From Rhizoctonia solani (lineage: Eukaryota; Basidiomycota; Agaricomycetes; Cantharellales; Ceratobasidiaceae), in assembly GCF_016906535.1 (NCBI RefSeq), contig NC_057385.1:2356001-2420000 (forward strand): a DNA stretch of 64,000 bases, given 5' to 3'. The position numbers were made by a program, and so were the translations under genes. Within the stretch, counting starts at the first letter, position 1. Each line of letters starts with the position of its first letter. Below, piece by piece: positions 10,190-21,975 of the stretch. Under the pieces are notes generated by a model. It was not told the origin of the DNA and ran no database searches. It was given only the letters and a program-made list of their open reading frames with translations.

Positions 10190-12742
10190 TTATTCATCTT
10201 CTTCGTCCTCGCTCTCGCTGTCCTGCGCCCTCAATTGCTGCAGCAATTGACCACCTATGACCCTAAGTTGATCGTAGGGAGCGTGCATATCAGGGCTAAG
10301 GTGACTGTTCGTGCCCTTTGACTGGGATCCATAAACCAATCCGTGAGGCCATCCTCTTCTATCAATTCGTTCTGATACAGTTCCGTGAGGACGGCGGGGA
10401 ACAGCCGTGAGCGCTCCGGCGTCTTGCAGCATACCCTCTACTCGACCCACTTGAGCCGTGGCCATAATCAATAACACTCTAACACTCACCTGAAACTGCA
10501 ACAATGTCTCGGCTTCGTCGTATCCTCCGATCTGCTTCAACAAGCCACCCCATCGCTCAAATGTCTCTTCACTTCAGGTCGTCCAGCTCCTTCGTCACTT
10601 AGTTTTTGAATAATAAACTCGATCACAGCTTGTCGAACCTGAGGCAGAGGTACATTACTTGCCATGCGTAACGTCTTGAGCTCGATTGCAGCATTATCGA
10701 TTGTGTGCTGCTCATCAAACGCACGTTTGAGTGATTGGGTACACTCAGATTGAAAATCGGCTGCAGAGTCGAGCGAAGGAATTCCGGGGAGTTCAGAAGT
10801 GGATGAGGTCGGTGAGATTGGTGGTGATATGTCGGATTCTGATTCAGACGCAAGGGTCGACGCTTGATCGGATTCGTAGGTTTCGATATCAGAGCAGGTA
10901 TCCGCTAATAAGGCGACGTGGGTAAGTTGAAAGGTCAAGCAATACGACAAACATACCTAACCGTCCTAACCTAACGTTTGCGAAGGTCTCCTCATCTTCG
11001 TCTTCCGACTCGGCTTCTATCGACTCTCGGTGTTTATCATCTGGCCATACCCAACCGGTAGACCAGGGCCTAATTCGACTATACAAGTATGAGTGGTATT
11101 ATCCAAGCGAGAAATCCATAGCATACCTTGATCACTTCCCTCCCATTCTTCGCATCCTCGGGTTGCTCTTTCGAAATCCTAGTGAAAGGTGACAGAACTG
11201 TCCCTTCTCCGAGCACTACGCCTTTGGCGATGATACAACCCTTGTCAACCTTGACTCCCCTCTCAAGCTTACGCCGTCACCAATAATACTATCCACCACC
11301 TGACATCTGACCCCAATGTGAACATCATTGAATAGATATGATCCAGAGATCGTTGAACCCGATCCGATTTCACAACTCGCGCCCAAGACCGAGTTGGTAA
11401 CAAATGCATCGTCTTCTACACGAGTTGAAGGCCCGACCATGGTGTTTTTGCCGACACGAGAATTACTGTAGAAAGGTGAGAGTTCAGAAAGGCGAAATTA
11501 GGAATTTTACCCACCGGGAGAGCTCAGCTTTTTTAGCTATGTATTTGTTTCCTGCACGGTAATCATAGTCGTGCTGCGTTGGGTGATTGTTGTCCGGGAC
11601 GAGGGGGAATGACCAACGCGAGATAATGTCTTTGCTAGGAAGCAAAATCAGAATTAGAACTATCTTTTGAGTCTTTAGGTGGAATTTAAATACCTAACCG
11701 AGGCATAGCTTCGAGTATCCCTCACACGAGCGGCATAACCACTCCTCGCAATATGGCAGTGCATCGTCTTGCCCAAAATATCGGACGTAAGGACACCATG
11801 CATAAAATCCTTTCGTAGATCCTGGTAATCGAAATTTTCTGTAAAGAGTACAGGAACCTATGTCTAGCATTAGATACGGCATTGATCGTAAAGTGGCAAA
11901 TGACTCACGTCCACAGAGCATATATCTATAGAACAATCCATCAAGTCTGTACGCACATCCACTTCCTGATGTTTATCAAATATCTCGCGCAAAAAACTAA
12001 ACTTTTGCTTGGGCGGATTAGCTTGTTGATACTCATAATACACACATTCGTTCGTCTGTGCGTCAAGTACGAAAATGTTCTTTTCTGATACGGGTCTATG
12101 AACCCACAACCCCGGTCAATTTGGCTCCCCCTACACATATCGGTGACTCACTTCGACCGATGCATCTTGCCGACCTCCTTGACAACACAGGTCATGATTG
12201 CATCTTTACTGACCTTTCTTCGCTCCTTGTGCTCTTTGATGACTTCGTCAAGTCGGATGTTACTCACAACATCACCGGTGAGCAAAACAAAGTCCGAAGT
12301 AAGGACCTGCTTGGCATCCAGTTCCCGCATCGCATCGCCCACGGAACGCGCCTCGCGCGAGACGATCGTGGTGACGGCCATGCCCGAGTTTGGTTTGGAC
12401 CATTGGGAGTTTCTAGAATGAGAATTCAGAATGAGGGACTATAACGGAATCAGTAGAGGCTGAGGGGCATACGCAATGGCCTCCTTGATTTGGTCGACGT
12501 GCGCGACACAAAAGACAAAGACTTCGTCAACGCCCGCGCTTGCTAGGCATTCGAATGCCCAGTCTAGAAGGGGTGCATTGCAGACAGGGAGAAGCACCTG
12601 TGAAAATAATGAGACGCAAAGAGGACTGGTGCATCGCAGGGCTTACTCGTGGGGTATCAACAGATAAAGGTTCAAATTTTGTGTTGAAGCTATCTGCTAG
12701 AATGACGGCTTGCAGAACATCTTCATCGTCCTTGGGGGCCAT
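10190..12742 (-). CDS. GCD6: Translation initiation factor eIF2B subunit epsilon
   Basis: Catalytic subunit of the guanine-nucleotide exchange factor for eIF2. The start MAPKDDEDVLQAVILADSFN is the nucleotidyltransferase-like domain; an intron then leads to VLLPVCNAPLLDWAFECLAS. This is followed by VLLTGDVVSNIRLDEVIKEH (about 12260) and a stretch ending FVLDAQTNECVYYEY (about 12040). The left-handed helix repeat region contains NSVLGASCEIGSGSTISGSY (about 11330-11400). A Ser/Asp-rich linker (about 10750-10900) leads to the C-terminal HEAT-like W2 domain (KRAFDEQHTIDNAAIELKTL, LLKQIGGYDEAETLLQFQ) and an acidic tail DSESEDEEDE. Near the end two single bases appear to be missing, at CC 10416-10417 and GGG 10324-10326 (+ strand). 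Restoring them gives RLFPAVLTELYQNELIEED and WFMDPQSKGTN. The ATG at 12742 is preferred over upstream non-ATG starts. Confidence 0.93.
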
Positions 12743-13012
12743 AACTGGTTGTGGAGGCCGGCTGAAGATTTCATTTTCCTGACTCACCTGAATTGCCGCC
12801 ACAAATGTTGACTGCTTCTAATAACTTAATCACAATGGTTTAATTCCAAGCGAAAGACATTGCATTGCAAACAAGGGTATGTAGAGTTGCGAACGCGGAA
12901 CAGGACAGAATAGTAATTAAATCAATGATAGGAAGGCGAAGAGTCGTGAAATCCAAGGGGAAGCTACCAACACAGAGACCAAAGATCGTAAACACGTAAC
13001 GGAACCTAACAT

Positions 13013-14084
13013 TTACGCAGTGGTAGCAACCGCAGGTGTAGCAGAGGTCTCGGCAGGCTTAGTCTCCTCCTCGGTGGAGACAGGTGCAACCTCAGCGGTC
13101 TTCGCCTCCTCGGTGGGGTTCTCGAGAGGAGCAACGGGGGTAGGCTCATCAATCTTTGGTGGGTTCTCGTCAACCTTGGCGGGAAGGGGGCTGGTCTCCT
13201 CAGGCTTGTGCTTAGGCTTGAAGAAGCCAGTAACACGAGCAGAAAGGCGGCGGCCTGCCTTGGAAGGCTTCTTCTCCTCAAGCTTCTTTTCATCGGCTTT
13301 CTTTTCCTCTACCTTGGGAGCCTCAGTAGCAGGAGCAGCCTCCTCAGCTGGGGTCTCAGTGGACTTGACAGCGTCCTCGGGCTCAACGATAGCTACCACG
13401 GGCTCGGCAACGGGAGCTGGGGCAGCCTCAGAGGTGGAAGGCTCCTGAGCTCAGTGGGAGCGGCCTCGGCAACAGGCGCCTCCTCCTTGACCTCCTCTGG
13501 CTTTGGAGCCTCCTCGGTAGTAGCGGCGACGACAGGCTAAATAAATGTTAAGTAACTATACAAAGCTTGATAATCACAAGCATACCTCAACTTCTTCCTT
13601 CTTCTTCTCTTTCTTAGGGCTCTTAGGGGCCTTAGGTTTCTTCTCAGCTTTGAAGGGAGCAAGGAGCTTAGAGAAGAGACCAGGGCTCTTTGGCTTGGGC
13701 GACTCGGGCGCAGCCTCAGCAGGAGCAGCCTCGGTAGCAGGAACAGCTTCAGTGGCAGTAGCCTCGGTCGTCTGATCAAACATTGTTAGCATGTGATAAT
13801 AGGGCGCAACGTGAATTACCCACCTCGGGGACAGCCTCGGGAGTGGCCTCAGTAGGCTCAGCGGTCTTGAGCTCGGGAGTGGCCTCAGTGGTAGCCGGAG
13901 CCGCAGGGGTTTCGCTAGTGGCAGCCTCCTACTCAAGTTAGTCAGTTGAGGGCTGAAATACACTGGGTAAATCGAGTTTTTTGCTTACGGTAGTGACGGG
14001 GGCAGCCTCCTCCTTGGTAACCTCCTCAGTTACCTTGGGATTCTCAGCGACAACAGCAGGAGTGGTCTCGACAGGGGCAGACAT
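13013..14084 (-). CDS. Acidic Ala/Glu/Pro/Thr-rich protein, function unknown
   Basis: Starts MSAPVETTPAVVAENPKVTE and is almost entirely low-complexity repeats of Glu, Ala, Pro and Thr (TEATPELK, ATEAAPAEAAPESPK), split by three short introns. Two ordered-looking islands stand out. One is a basic stretch SPGLFSKLLAPFKAEKKPK followed by a Lys-rich run (about 13590-13670). The other is KAGRRLSARVTGFFKPKHK (about 13215-13270), which I recall as recurring in hypothetical proteins of other Agaricomycetes. The frame must be corrected by one base at CC 13444-13445 (+ strand) to join TELRE to PSTSEAAPAPVAE. No membrane segment or catalytic motif. The strong codon bias (GCC, GAG, AAG) suggests high expression. 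Function not known; a disordered scaffold or membrane-associated protein is a guess. Confidence 0.75.
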
Positions 14085-15459
14085 AATGAACTCGAGGTCG
14101 AAAGAGTTAAAGCTAGAGCGAAAATGGCGCGCGGGGTAAGTACAACGCCAGGGAAAGGACCAAAGGCGGTAGTATTCCCAACTAACCTGGAGCTGGTATT
14201 AAATAAGAGAGAAGGGTAGGTCGACGGCGAAGTGAGTCTGCCGGAGAGGAAGGGAAAGGGCGAGTTGAGGAGAGAACAGGCCACTGGCTGGCCTGATAAA
14301 GGCGGCATTTGGCAATCGGCGGACCCCCCGACACCTCCCCCGCGATTCGAAATTGCTTCTATCCGTTTGCCCTTTGCTTCCGGCAGAGGATCTGTTGTCG
14401 TCAAAGTCCGTTTCCGAACGGCATACAACCCCCCTGGGCACTGGGCCCACGACCGGAATATCCCAGGCTGTCTGTACGCTATCTAGCCATTACCGCAGTG
14501 TCCTCCCAATACTACCGCTTTTTTCCTTGTCAGGTCTTGTACTGATGTGATTGAGACTGATACGGGGCTGGTTTCACCTGGTTCTGGAGTCCTGCTCCAC
14601 CACGCTTTAGCTTCCTAGACAACAAGGAAACGGACGTAAAATGTCATCGCATGGATGCTACGAGACGCACGCGAGTGTGCATGCGTGTCACGAGTCGTAA
14701 GCATTTACCGAACCCTACGAAATACGGACAATGACCCTGGCGTCCATCGTCGATGGCGCGGGGAGGCGGAGAGTTCCGGGGTCTTCGTAGAATCCCCACC
14801 CTATGTTGACGTTTCAGCACAACACAAAATAAACAAAGCGGCAGAAAATTGCGAACAGGGGCAGATCCTGATCTCTGTCTAGCAACGAACGAGTTCAGCA
14901 AACTAGAAGAGGGTTATCTATTTATCAAAACGAAGCTTACAATGTATGCAAACCGGCATATTCTGTGTGTAACATTATGAACAAATAGGCCTCGTGTATA
15001 TGTGATCGGGTGTGTCGATCAACCGAATTTAGGAAGATCCTCAACGCGTGCACGCGCTGTATCTCTACAGAGTCGACAGTGGATGGTCACTGACAACGGG
15101 CATATATGCGTGAGACTCCTTGGGGTCACGGTGCGAAGGCTAGTGAAGAATAGGAGAAGGTGCTATACTTGGACAGTGCTGATACCATGGCGCAGCCGAT
15201 CGACCCCAATAGGGGCTTTCTTAGACATCCTGTGTCGATCCACGTGAACTCGGTTCCGATGTGATATAATCCAATTACAATCACTAAATGCAGCACAGGC
15301 TGTTTGTATGAGCTTGGCACGTTGGAATAAAAACAAAGGACGTCACAGCCATTTTGCATGATGTCCTAGGTCGCAGCCCCACTTTTTGCATATATAAATG
15401 CTGCATTTTGCCCCCACCACTTTCACCTTATCTTCTCTTGACGTCCCCAATAAGCCGCC
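14085..15459. other. Intergenic region between the acidic protein and palI
   Basis: Divergent promoter region of 1.4 kb. Near 14085-14300 the minus strand is pyrimidine-rich, fitting a strong promoter for the acidic-protein gene. Short open frames (for example 14232-14486 and 15002-15247) show no family resemblance or splice support. No RNA gene was recognised. Confidence 0.5.
15391..15398 (+). promoter_or_regulatory. TATA box of palI
   Basis: TATATAAA is 62 bases before the palI ATG at 15460 and is followed by a C/T-rich stretch leading to the start. The spacing implies a short 5' leader. Confidence 0.5.
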
Positions 15460-16422
15460 ATGCTAGGTGTAGGATTTATCGTCCCGTTCTTGGTATTTGC
15501 AGGATTCCTACTGCTCCTGCTTGTGTCTCTTTCTATCCCAATTATCAAGACAATCTCGATTTTGAATATTGCAACCAACCTCCAAGCAGGTTCTATAACC
15601 ACCGGCATCTCAGGGGGTGTCAGATTTGGACTGTGGGGATACTGCGTGTCTGAGATCACGGCCTCGTAAGATCTGTTCTATTCGCTGTCAGTTTCCAATA
15701 AACTCAGCCCACCTTATCCAGTGTCTTCGGGTTTGACCAAACGCGTGCCGGGTACTGTTCTCGGTCACGATTAGGTTATGACATTGATAGCCAACTCCTT
15801 CAGCTGCTGTATGTTACATGATTTTAACTGAAATCCTGCGTGAACTAAGCCTCTGTCCAGTGGACTCGATGACCTCAACGATATCGTTTCACGTGGTCTG
15901 ACGTTTGTTCTAGTCCTACATCCCATCGGTACGCCACTGTTCATGTTCTGGAACGTGTGACGCACACCTAATGCTCTCATGTAGCATGCGGACTCGCGTT
16001 TTTGGCACTCCTTTTTGCTTTGATGCTCCTATGCCGGCCGGCACGCCTTGCATCTGCCATGGCATTGGTTTTCTCCGTCCTTGCTGCAATCGTCACCACA
16101 GTTGCGTTTGCTATCGATGTGGCACTTACTACGATCGCAAGGAACAAAGTGAGAGACGCGACTGACGGGAACTTTGTCGTTACGGTATGTATGACATCAC
16201 TTGTGACTGAATGTCACTTATATATGCGCTCCATTTAGTATGGAGCAATTCCATGGATGACACTAGGCGCGATGGTTGCATTGTGGGCTGCTACGGTCGG
16301 AGCTTGCTGCGGCATCTTTGTGGGAGGGAGACGGTAAGGAAAGCTTTGCTGATCCGGCGTTTCCTTTGCTCATTGACGTTCCTTCTTTACACTTTAGCCG
16401 CCGCGAAGCGGAGAAGTACTAA
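15460..16422 (+). CDS. palI: PalI/Rim9-type SUR7-family membrane protein (pH response)
   Basis: Four-helix membrane protein of the SUR7/PalI family; the fungal PalI/Rim9 proteins assist the ambient-pH sensor at the plasma membrane. The first helix starts at once (MLGVGFIVPFLVFAGFLLLL). The loop carries the family-type GGVRFGLWGYC around 15610-15645, then LGYDIDSQLLQLL. Three further helices follow: VLHPIACGLAFLALLFALML, VFSVLAAIVTTVAFAIDVAL, and MTLGAMVALWAATVGACCG. The last intron (about 16333-16397) joins VGGR to RREAEKY and the stop at 16420-16422. The protein is short compared with Aspergillus PalI, which has a long disordered tail, and is nearer to the compact Rim9 form. No frame problem. 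Confidence 0.85.
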
Positions 16423-16661
16423 ATATGTGTCAATAGTGTTAACGATTCATGACTGGCTCTTCCCTTTTCATAAGGGTTTGCTAATGTTGGACAGATGTAC
16501 CTTTATAAACAAGCGACCCCTTCATACCACCCGATGTATCTCACCAAATCTACTACCGAGCTAATGTAATACTATCGATTCTTGTTGTGTTTTAAATGGG
16601 TCTGGTTCAATAACAAATGAAAAGTAAATACAGGTGCCCGCTGAAGTTTCCTTGTCGATGC

Positions 16662-19063
16662 TTAGCTAGTCGAGGCCACTTCCGCTTGATTTCGAGGTTT
16701 GACACGGTAACCGAGCTTTTTGATATGCCTCCTCTTGGACTCTACAGGGTGGATGGTTAACTATCAGCAAATTGTGCTGGCAGATTACTTACCTGCAATA
16801 TACGCAGCATCTTCAGCGTCGTCAAATGCAGGCCCAGCGTCCACATCTTTCGTCAACCCATCCTCAGTCAGCACGACGCCCTCCATATCATTTTCCTCTT
16901 CCTTATCCTCTCCTTTCTTCTGTCTCTTTTCTATTTTGATCTTGGCGACATAGAACCCATCCATATTGTGTACATGGGGATAAAACCGACGTGTTAACGA
17001 TAGTTTCTCGTCAAACTTCTTACCACGGAATTTTGTAAATCCAGGTACACCAAATTCGAGTCCAGTGTCGACGAGTTTGACATTCGGTCGCTTGCGGAGG
17101 GCATAATCTACGACGGATTCATTCTCGTCAACGGTGACAGAGCATGTCGAGTATACAATGTAGCCGCCAGTTTTAGATGATGCGTCAACGCTGTCAATCG
17201 CACAGAGGATCAATTGCTTTTGAAGATGTGATAAGAGTGTGAAATCTCGCTCAGTCTGGGGGATCAGGGTCAATTAATTTCAAAAGATTGGGGGCGAGCT
17301 GGTGGGGTTTGCATTCTGACCTTGTTAGTTTTCACGCTCGCGTCCTTGCTGATCACACCTGTCCCACTGCATGGTGCGTCCAACAGAACACGATCGAACC
17401 CTCCTAGAACCTTGGGGAATTCACGACCGTCGTACGAGCAAACAACCACATTCTTGCACCCCAACCGATGAACATTGGCGGATAAACTCTTGGTTCGTGC
17501 CTTGTTGGCGTCGTTGGCAAAGATAAGCCCCGTATTTTGCATCAGCGCGGCCATATGTGTTGTTTTTCCGCCTGGGGCCGAAGCCATATCTAGAACTCGC
17601 TCATTCGGTTGTGGCGCAAGGGCGATAACAGGAAGGAACGATGATGCGGCTTGGAGCATATAATGCCCGGCAAGATACTCAGGCGTCGCACCTGGAAGGA
17701 TTCGTTTAGTAACCATACGGGGTTGTTCAGGTACGATTACGTACCAATAGGTACGCTGCTTTCGAAAACCTGTAGTCCTACGTTCGTCCATTTGCCGATA
17801 GGTTCTAGGTTCACTCCTCGGTTGATTAGTGCCTGCGCTAGATCTCTTCTACGGGCACGCAATGTATTGGTACGGATGGTTACCGGCCTGGGTACTTCGT
17901 TAGCCTCGAAGAATTCGATGGCCTAGTTGGGCTTTAGCATTCCATCTGGTTAGCTACCCCAAATTACATACCTCTGATACCGAAAACAGTTCAAACAGCT
18001 TCTCCGCCAAGAATTCATTGTAACCGTAGTAGCTTGCAATGTCTGAAATTAATTGTTCAGTGTATTCGGAGCGCGACCTGTAAACATTTCCATTAGTCCT
18101 TCGCAATAATCGCAGACATAATCAACGTACCGTCCTTCCGCAGCCAAATTCTTGAAGTCGTTGAGGACCTTGACGCACTCGGCCATTCGCATTTGCACTT
18201 CTTGTACATCTGGACCTCCTGCTGCCTTTTCCTTCTCACGTTCCTCTGTTGTTGGAAGTTTGAAGAATGCTTCAGTTGGTTCTGCGTAGTTAGCCTCTGC
18301 TCGCTCAAGTTCTGCGTCCTCTGCAGCTCTTTTTTCGAGCCGTCGTGAACGAGCCTCCATATTCTTTGCCGTTATGGGGCCGTCCGAGTCATCGGAATCG
18401 GCGTCGCTCTCTTCGCCTTCACCATCCTCTCTGTCCTGAGCATCATCACCTTCATCGCTATCCGAGAATTGAAGCTCCTGCACATTTCCGCTCTGTTTCA
18501 TTGTCAGTATAGCATCGTGGACAAGTGGTTTTGCATAAAACCCTTACTCTCAACGGTTCATCGCTAAAGACAGAAGGAATTACTAGCCAGCACAATGGTC
18601 AAAGCAAATAGCTCACTCTTCATCCTCATCACTATCCCCTTCCAGGTCGCTAAGCTTTCCACTATATGCATCCTCTTCCTCATCACTAGCCTCGAACTGG
18701 TGTCTTCCACATGGTTTAGCTCAAGAGCGCATATCCACAGTGCATCACATACTTGGTCAATGTCCGTAGATCATCCTCTTCGTCATCCATATCCTCCCAG
18801 TCCTCATCATCATCCTCAACCGGTGCATCCTTTGCCTTGGATTTACCCTTGGTAGCTGACCTCTTTTCTGGTTTCTTTAGTTTAGACCCAGACTTTGCGG
18901 CACCATTTGGTTTCTTCAATTCGAGCTGCTTTGCTTTCTTGACAGATTTCACAGGTGCGGGGTCGTCGAGAGCATCAGCTTTTCGTTTGGAGGTTGATTT
19001 GGGATGTTGTTGCTGGTCCAATGGAGTAGGAGGTGCCTGCTTGTTTCGTGCTCGTCGACCCAT
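16662..19063 (-). CDS. NOP2: 25S rRNA (cytosine-C5) methyltransferase NOP2
   Basis: Nucleolar SAM-dependent methyltransferase needed for 60S subunit assembly. The N-terminus [19 protein letters not shown] is basic, then strongly acidic ([32 protein letters not shown]). The middle has [15 protein letters not shown] and [19 protein letters not shown]. The catalytic core has [18 protein letters not shown], the SAM motif [19 protein letters not shown] (about 17545-17600), the Cys motif [15 protein letters not shown] (about 17345-17395), and the second Cys in [17 protein letters not shown] (about 17110-17160). After one more intron the tail reads [18 protein letters not shown] and stops at 16664-16662. 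A tiny exon (18531-18546, + coordinates) supplies DDEPLR between acidic blocks. All exons join in frame. Confidence 0.95.
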
Positions 19064-19285
19064 AGTAAGAGACACTGATCAGAACAAAACAAGAAAGTAA
19101 TTTCACAATCCAAAATTTGCGTCTTATTTACCGGGTATTGATGAGTCAGCGTTGATGTGCTGGGAATGGCAATCGAAAACCGAGATAGCCCAATGACATG
19201 AATCCTGATCTTACAATAATTTAAAACTCGCTCCTTGTTATTTATGTGTGTGTGTCATTACATGAGTTCAGAATTAAGTAGTATT

Positions 19286-20302
19286 TTAATTGGAGAAAGT
19301 TTCAGGAGAGACTGGCTTCTGAATGGCATCCACCCCCGTTGCGAGTGCTTGCCTTGGATGCACGTAATTTAGGCCTAGGAGCGAGAGATAAGCGAGTAGC
19401 GTGGTCACTGCGTAAATCACCACCCGAATATGGAATGGGCTAATCGTCAGGAAAGGATAGGGAACTGGCGCGCAGTTAGTAGAACCAAAATGTGTGTGGA
19501 ACCGAAATACTCACATGCACCGTTCTTGCTAGCACAGTATTCTGCCCATGTCGCATAAGATACTGCCGCCAATGTAGCTAAGAATGGGGCCTGAGTCTTG
19601 AGCTGACGAGCTGCGTATTTCCTCTCAAGAATGAAGAAATCGAGAACCAGTGAGATTGATGGTACGAGGTGAAGCGCGAGGTCCATCTTCAAAGGAATCT
19701 GATAGAACTGGGGCGCTTCGGGAGCGGATGAGGGTTCAACTGGCTCTGACGGGGTTTCAATAGGAGGCAATATCAAGTGGGGGAAAGCAAGCATGAGCGT
19801 CCCTATGAGGCAGATAAGTTTAAATTTGTGTTGCAGAACCGGTATATAGTCACGTACAATAAATGCCTGAGACAATTATTGAAACCTGTGTTTCGGTGTA
19901 TTAGATAACTCCTCGACCATTCATTTCAGGAGACACGTACTGGTAAAGAAATCATCAACAGTGATCTTTTAATTCCACTGACGCCTGATATCAGAATTAG
20001 CGTCTTTACGCATACATCCAGAAGTTATTTCTTACTTTGAGAAGATGGGAAGAGATCTCCAAGCAGACTCAAAGCTATGGTAACCCACGCTGCGGCCAGT
20101 CTAGGCAATACTGTAAGCACAGAATGATCATGAGTGCACACTGCTTGAATACTTACCCAAGGATTGTTAGAAATTGCCAGTGACCACCAGTTTGTTTGCT
20201 AATCCATTCGTTAGACGTAACAGTGCCCAGGGACATAAATCCATATGCCATGATAGACATCGACGCTGCATGGAATACTGCAGGGATAGGCTTGAATGAC
20301 AT
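19286..20302 (-). CDS. FAR-17a/AIG1-like membrane protein
   Basis: Multi-pass protein of the FAR-17a/AIG1 family; its animal members AIG1 and ADTRP hydrolyse fatty-acid esters of hydroxy fatty acids. Start MSFKPIPAVFHAASMSIMAY at 20302, the first ATG of the frame. Then SKQTGGHWQFLTILG, LAAAWVTIALSLLGDLFPSS, FKLICLIGTLMLAFPHLILP, and the family-type LKMDLALHLVPSISLVLDFF (about 19625-19690) followed by FFILERKYAARQLK. Near the end it has YATWAEYCASKNG, then PYPFLTISPFHIRVVIYAVT and a final helix. Several hydrophobic stretches of 18-22 residues fit a six-helix topology. The Thr and His residues proposed as catalytic in the animal enzymes were not checked one by one. Head-to-head with FUN14. Confidence 0.85.
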
Positions 20303-20512
20303 AGCGAAGTTACGGGACGCAGGAGCGGAATTGAATGGTCTGTGATTAGCGGTCTGCCCACAGTTCTTTATATTTCCGCGTGCCGCGGCTGGCGTCTCGA
20401 TCGAAGACAAATACCGGCGGCCGTGACGTCAGGGGCAACTGGTGACATTGACGTCGACAACCACGATTTAGTTAACCCTCTTTCTGGCTCGAACTTCGGT
20501 CAAAATCGTAAA
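20303..20512. promoter_or_regulatory. Shared divergent promoter, AIG1-like and FUN14 genes
   Basis: Only 210 bases separate the two start codons, so both genes must be transcribed from this gap. It contains a TGACGTCA-type (CRE/ATF-like) octamer context near 20424-20431 and a second GACGTC near 20450. No clear TATA box is present. Confidence 0.4.
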
Positions 20513-21361
20513 ATGAACGCGCAATTATTCAGAAAATCTAACCACGTATTGGCGTCTGCGTGTCGGCTATCCAGACAACCTAGCCTCCAAACTAGGTCAT
20601 TTGTCACTGGGGCCCAAAGGTTGCATGCCCTTAGCATCGAAAACAGCATTGCCGCCAAATGGAAGAACACTTCCAGCCAGCCTAAGCAATGGAGACTGGG
20701 AACGATGGCCACGGTGTCTGTTGGACTCGGGTTGGCCGCATTTGCTGGGAAACAAATCTATTGCGAACCCAGTGGTTAGTGTTGGGTTATCGTATATGAC
20801 ACAACCACATTGATTCGTTCCACAGTTTCCCCCAAATCTCGCGGCTTTTCTGCTGCGGCGCATAATCCTGGCCCAGGAAACTCAGGCCCGGACCCCTTGC
20901 CTCCTCCTCAAGTGTGTCCTATTATATTGGTTGTAGAAGTATTGGACTAATGCTGTCCGTTGGTTCCAGTCCAGCTTGAGCACATATGAACTTACTTTTG
21001 GGTCGGTAGCTGGGATCTGTGCTGGTGTGTTCGTTAAAAAGGGTGCAAAAGCACTGGCATTTTTCCTGGGTGGAATTTTTGTCTTATTACAGGTAAGACC
21101 ATCTGACCTATCAAATGGCACAGTGGTACTAATTCTGCGTTTTCAGTACTTCAATGCAATCGACATTATAAAACCAACTGGGGCGCTGCCTCAGCTCGGT
21201 TTGAGCGCCTGTTCTACTCTAATCCTGCCAAACCAGGCGAACCTCGTCGCCCTGCGACCATATCGACGTTATGGTCATGGCTTGTGGACTTCCTGACTGC
21301 AGACTTCCCGCCGCGCGCAACTTTCCTAGCTGGAATGATCCTCGGCCTTCGTCTTGGTTAA
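20513..21361 (+). CDS. FUN14-domain mitochondrial membrane protein
   Basis: FUN14 family; the animal member FUNDC1 is an outer mitochondrial membrane mitophagy receptor. The N-terminus (MNAQLFRKSNHVLASACRLS and following) is rich in Arg and Ser and lacks acids, a typical mitochondrial presequence. After a linker rich in Pro and Gly comes the domain: LTFGSVAGICAGVFVKKGAK, AFFLGGIFVLLQYFNAIDII. A final helix reads FLAGMILGLRLG and the stop is at 21359-21361. Introns lie around 20774-20825, 20911-20970 and 21092-21147. At AA 21176-21177 one base appears missing: adding an A gives IKPNWGAASARFERLFYSN and an open frame to the stop, while the unedited frame loses the family pattern. No obvious LC3-interacting YxxL motif was noted at the N-terminus. 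Confidence 0.88.
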
Positions 21362-21571
21362 GACGCACGCAGTAAGTGGTTTCACTCCAGTTAACTAAGG
21401 ACATATTGAAATATATGCAATAGTGCGCGCTACATTCTTGGACCTAAATAATCCTTGTAACACTATACTACTGAATGAAATCCGGTTCCCACGGTGGACC
21501 ACCATTATTTAAGCCTGGGTCATAATCACTGCTGATTCTTATCCTAATCTTGAACCTTGTTGCTGGATCTA

Positions 21572-21975
21572 ATGTCTACTCAGGACGAAACCTTTGAGCT
21601 TTACGACTTAAAAGTTGAAGTAGTTTGTCCTCCTGGGGCGCGCATCATGTGCGGAGCAAAACCAGGCGACTACTTTGTGCTAGAGGGAGAAATGCTCTAT
21701 CTACCTCCCAACCAGGGCATATCCATTTACTCACTGAGTGATCGTCTCTTTCCTTATCTCTTGAAGCTACCCTAATCGAATGTGCTTTAGGCGCAGTGCT
21801 ACCTCTTCTGGCAGCAAAACAACGACCAACCGCCAAGTTCGATTGGATGACAAGCGATGCTGAAGTTGCTTGCCCAGACCCTCATTGCCCCTCGAGGCTT
21901 CGAATCACACGGACTGGATTACGAGCCTTCAAGCATAGCGAAACTACTGTAGTACCCATATCCGATGAAAAGTGA
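21572..21975 (+). CDS. TIGR04076 family small protein
   Basis: Compact protein of about 115 residues in two exons. It begins MSTQDETFELYDLKVEVVC and contains CGAKPGDYFVLEGEMLYLP, SLSAVLPLLAAKQRP and the Cys-rich segment WMTSDAEVACPDPHCPSRLR, then RITRTG. This order (VGDYF.V.G, then LLPLL.AKQR, then W..TD.E..CPDP.C) is that of the TIGR04076 family, which is widespread in bacteria and patchy in fungi and has no known function. The two cysteines in CPDPHC could bind a metal (inference). The intron is 21739-21790, with the Ser codon split. Patchy presence in fungi makes old transfer from bacteria possible, but base composition here is not unusual. Confidence 0.8.

Noticed and set aside
13020..13448. 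142-codon plus-strand frame rich in Ala, Gly and Ser
   Set aside because: It is the antisense shadow of the biased acidic protein on the minus strand, as GC-rich codons keep the opposite frame open.
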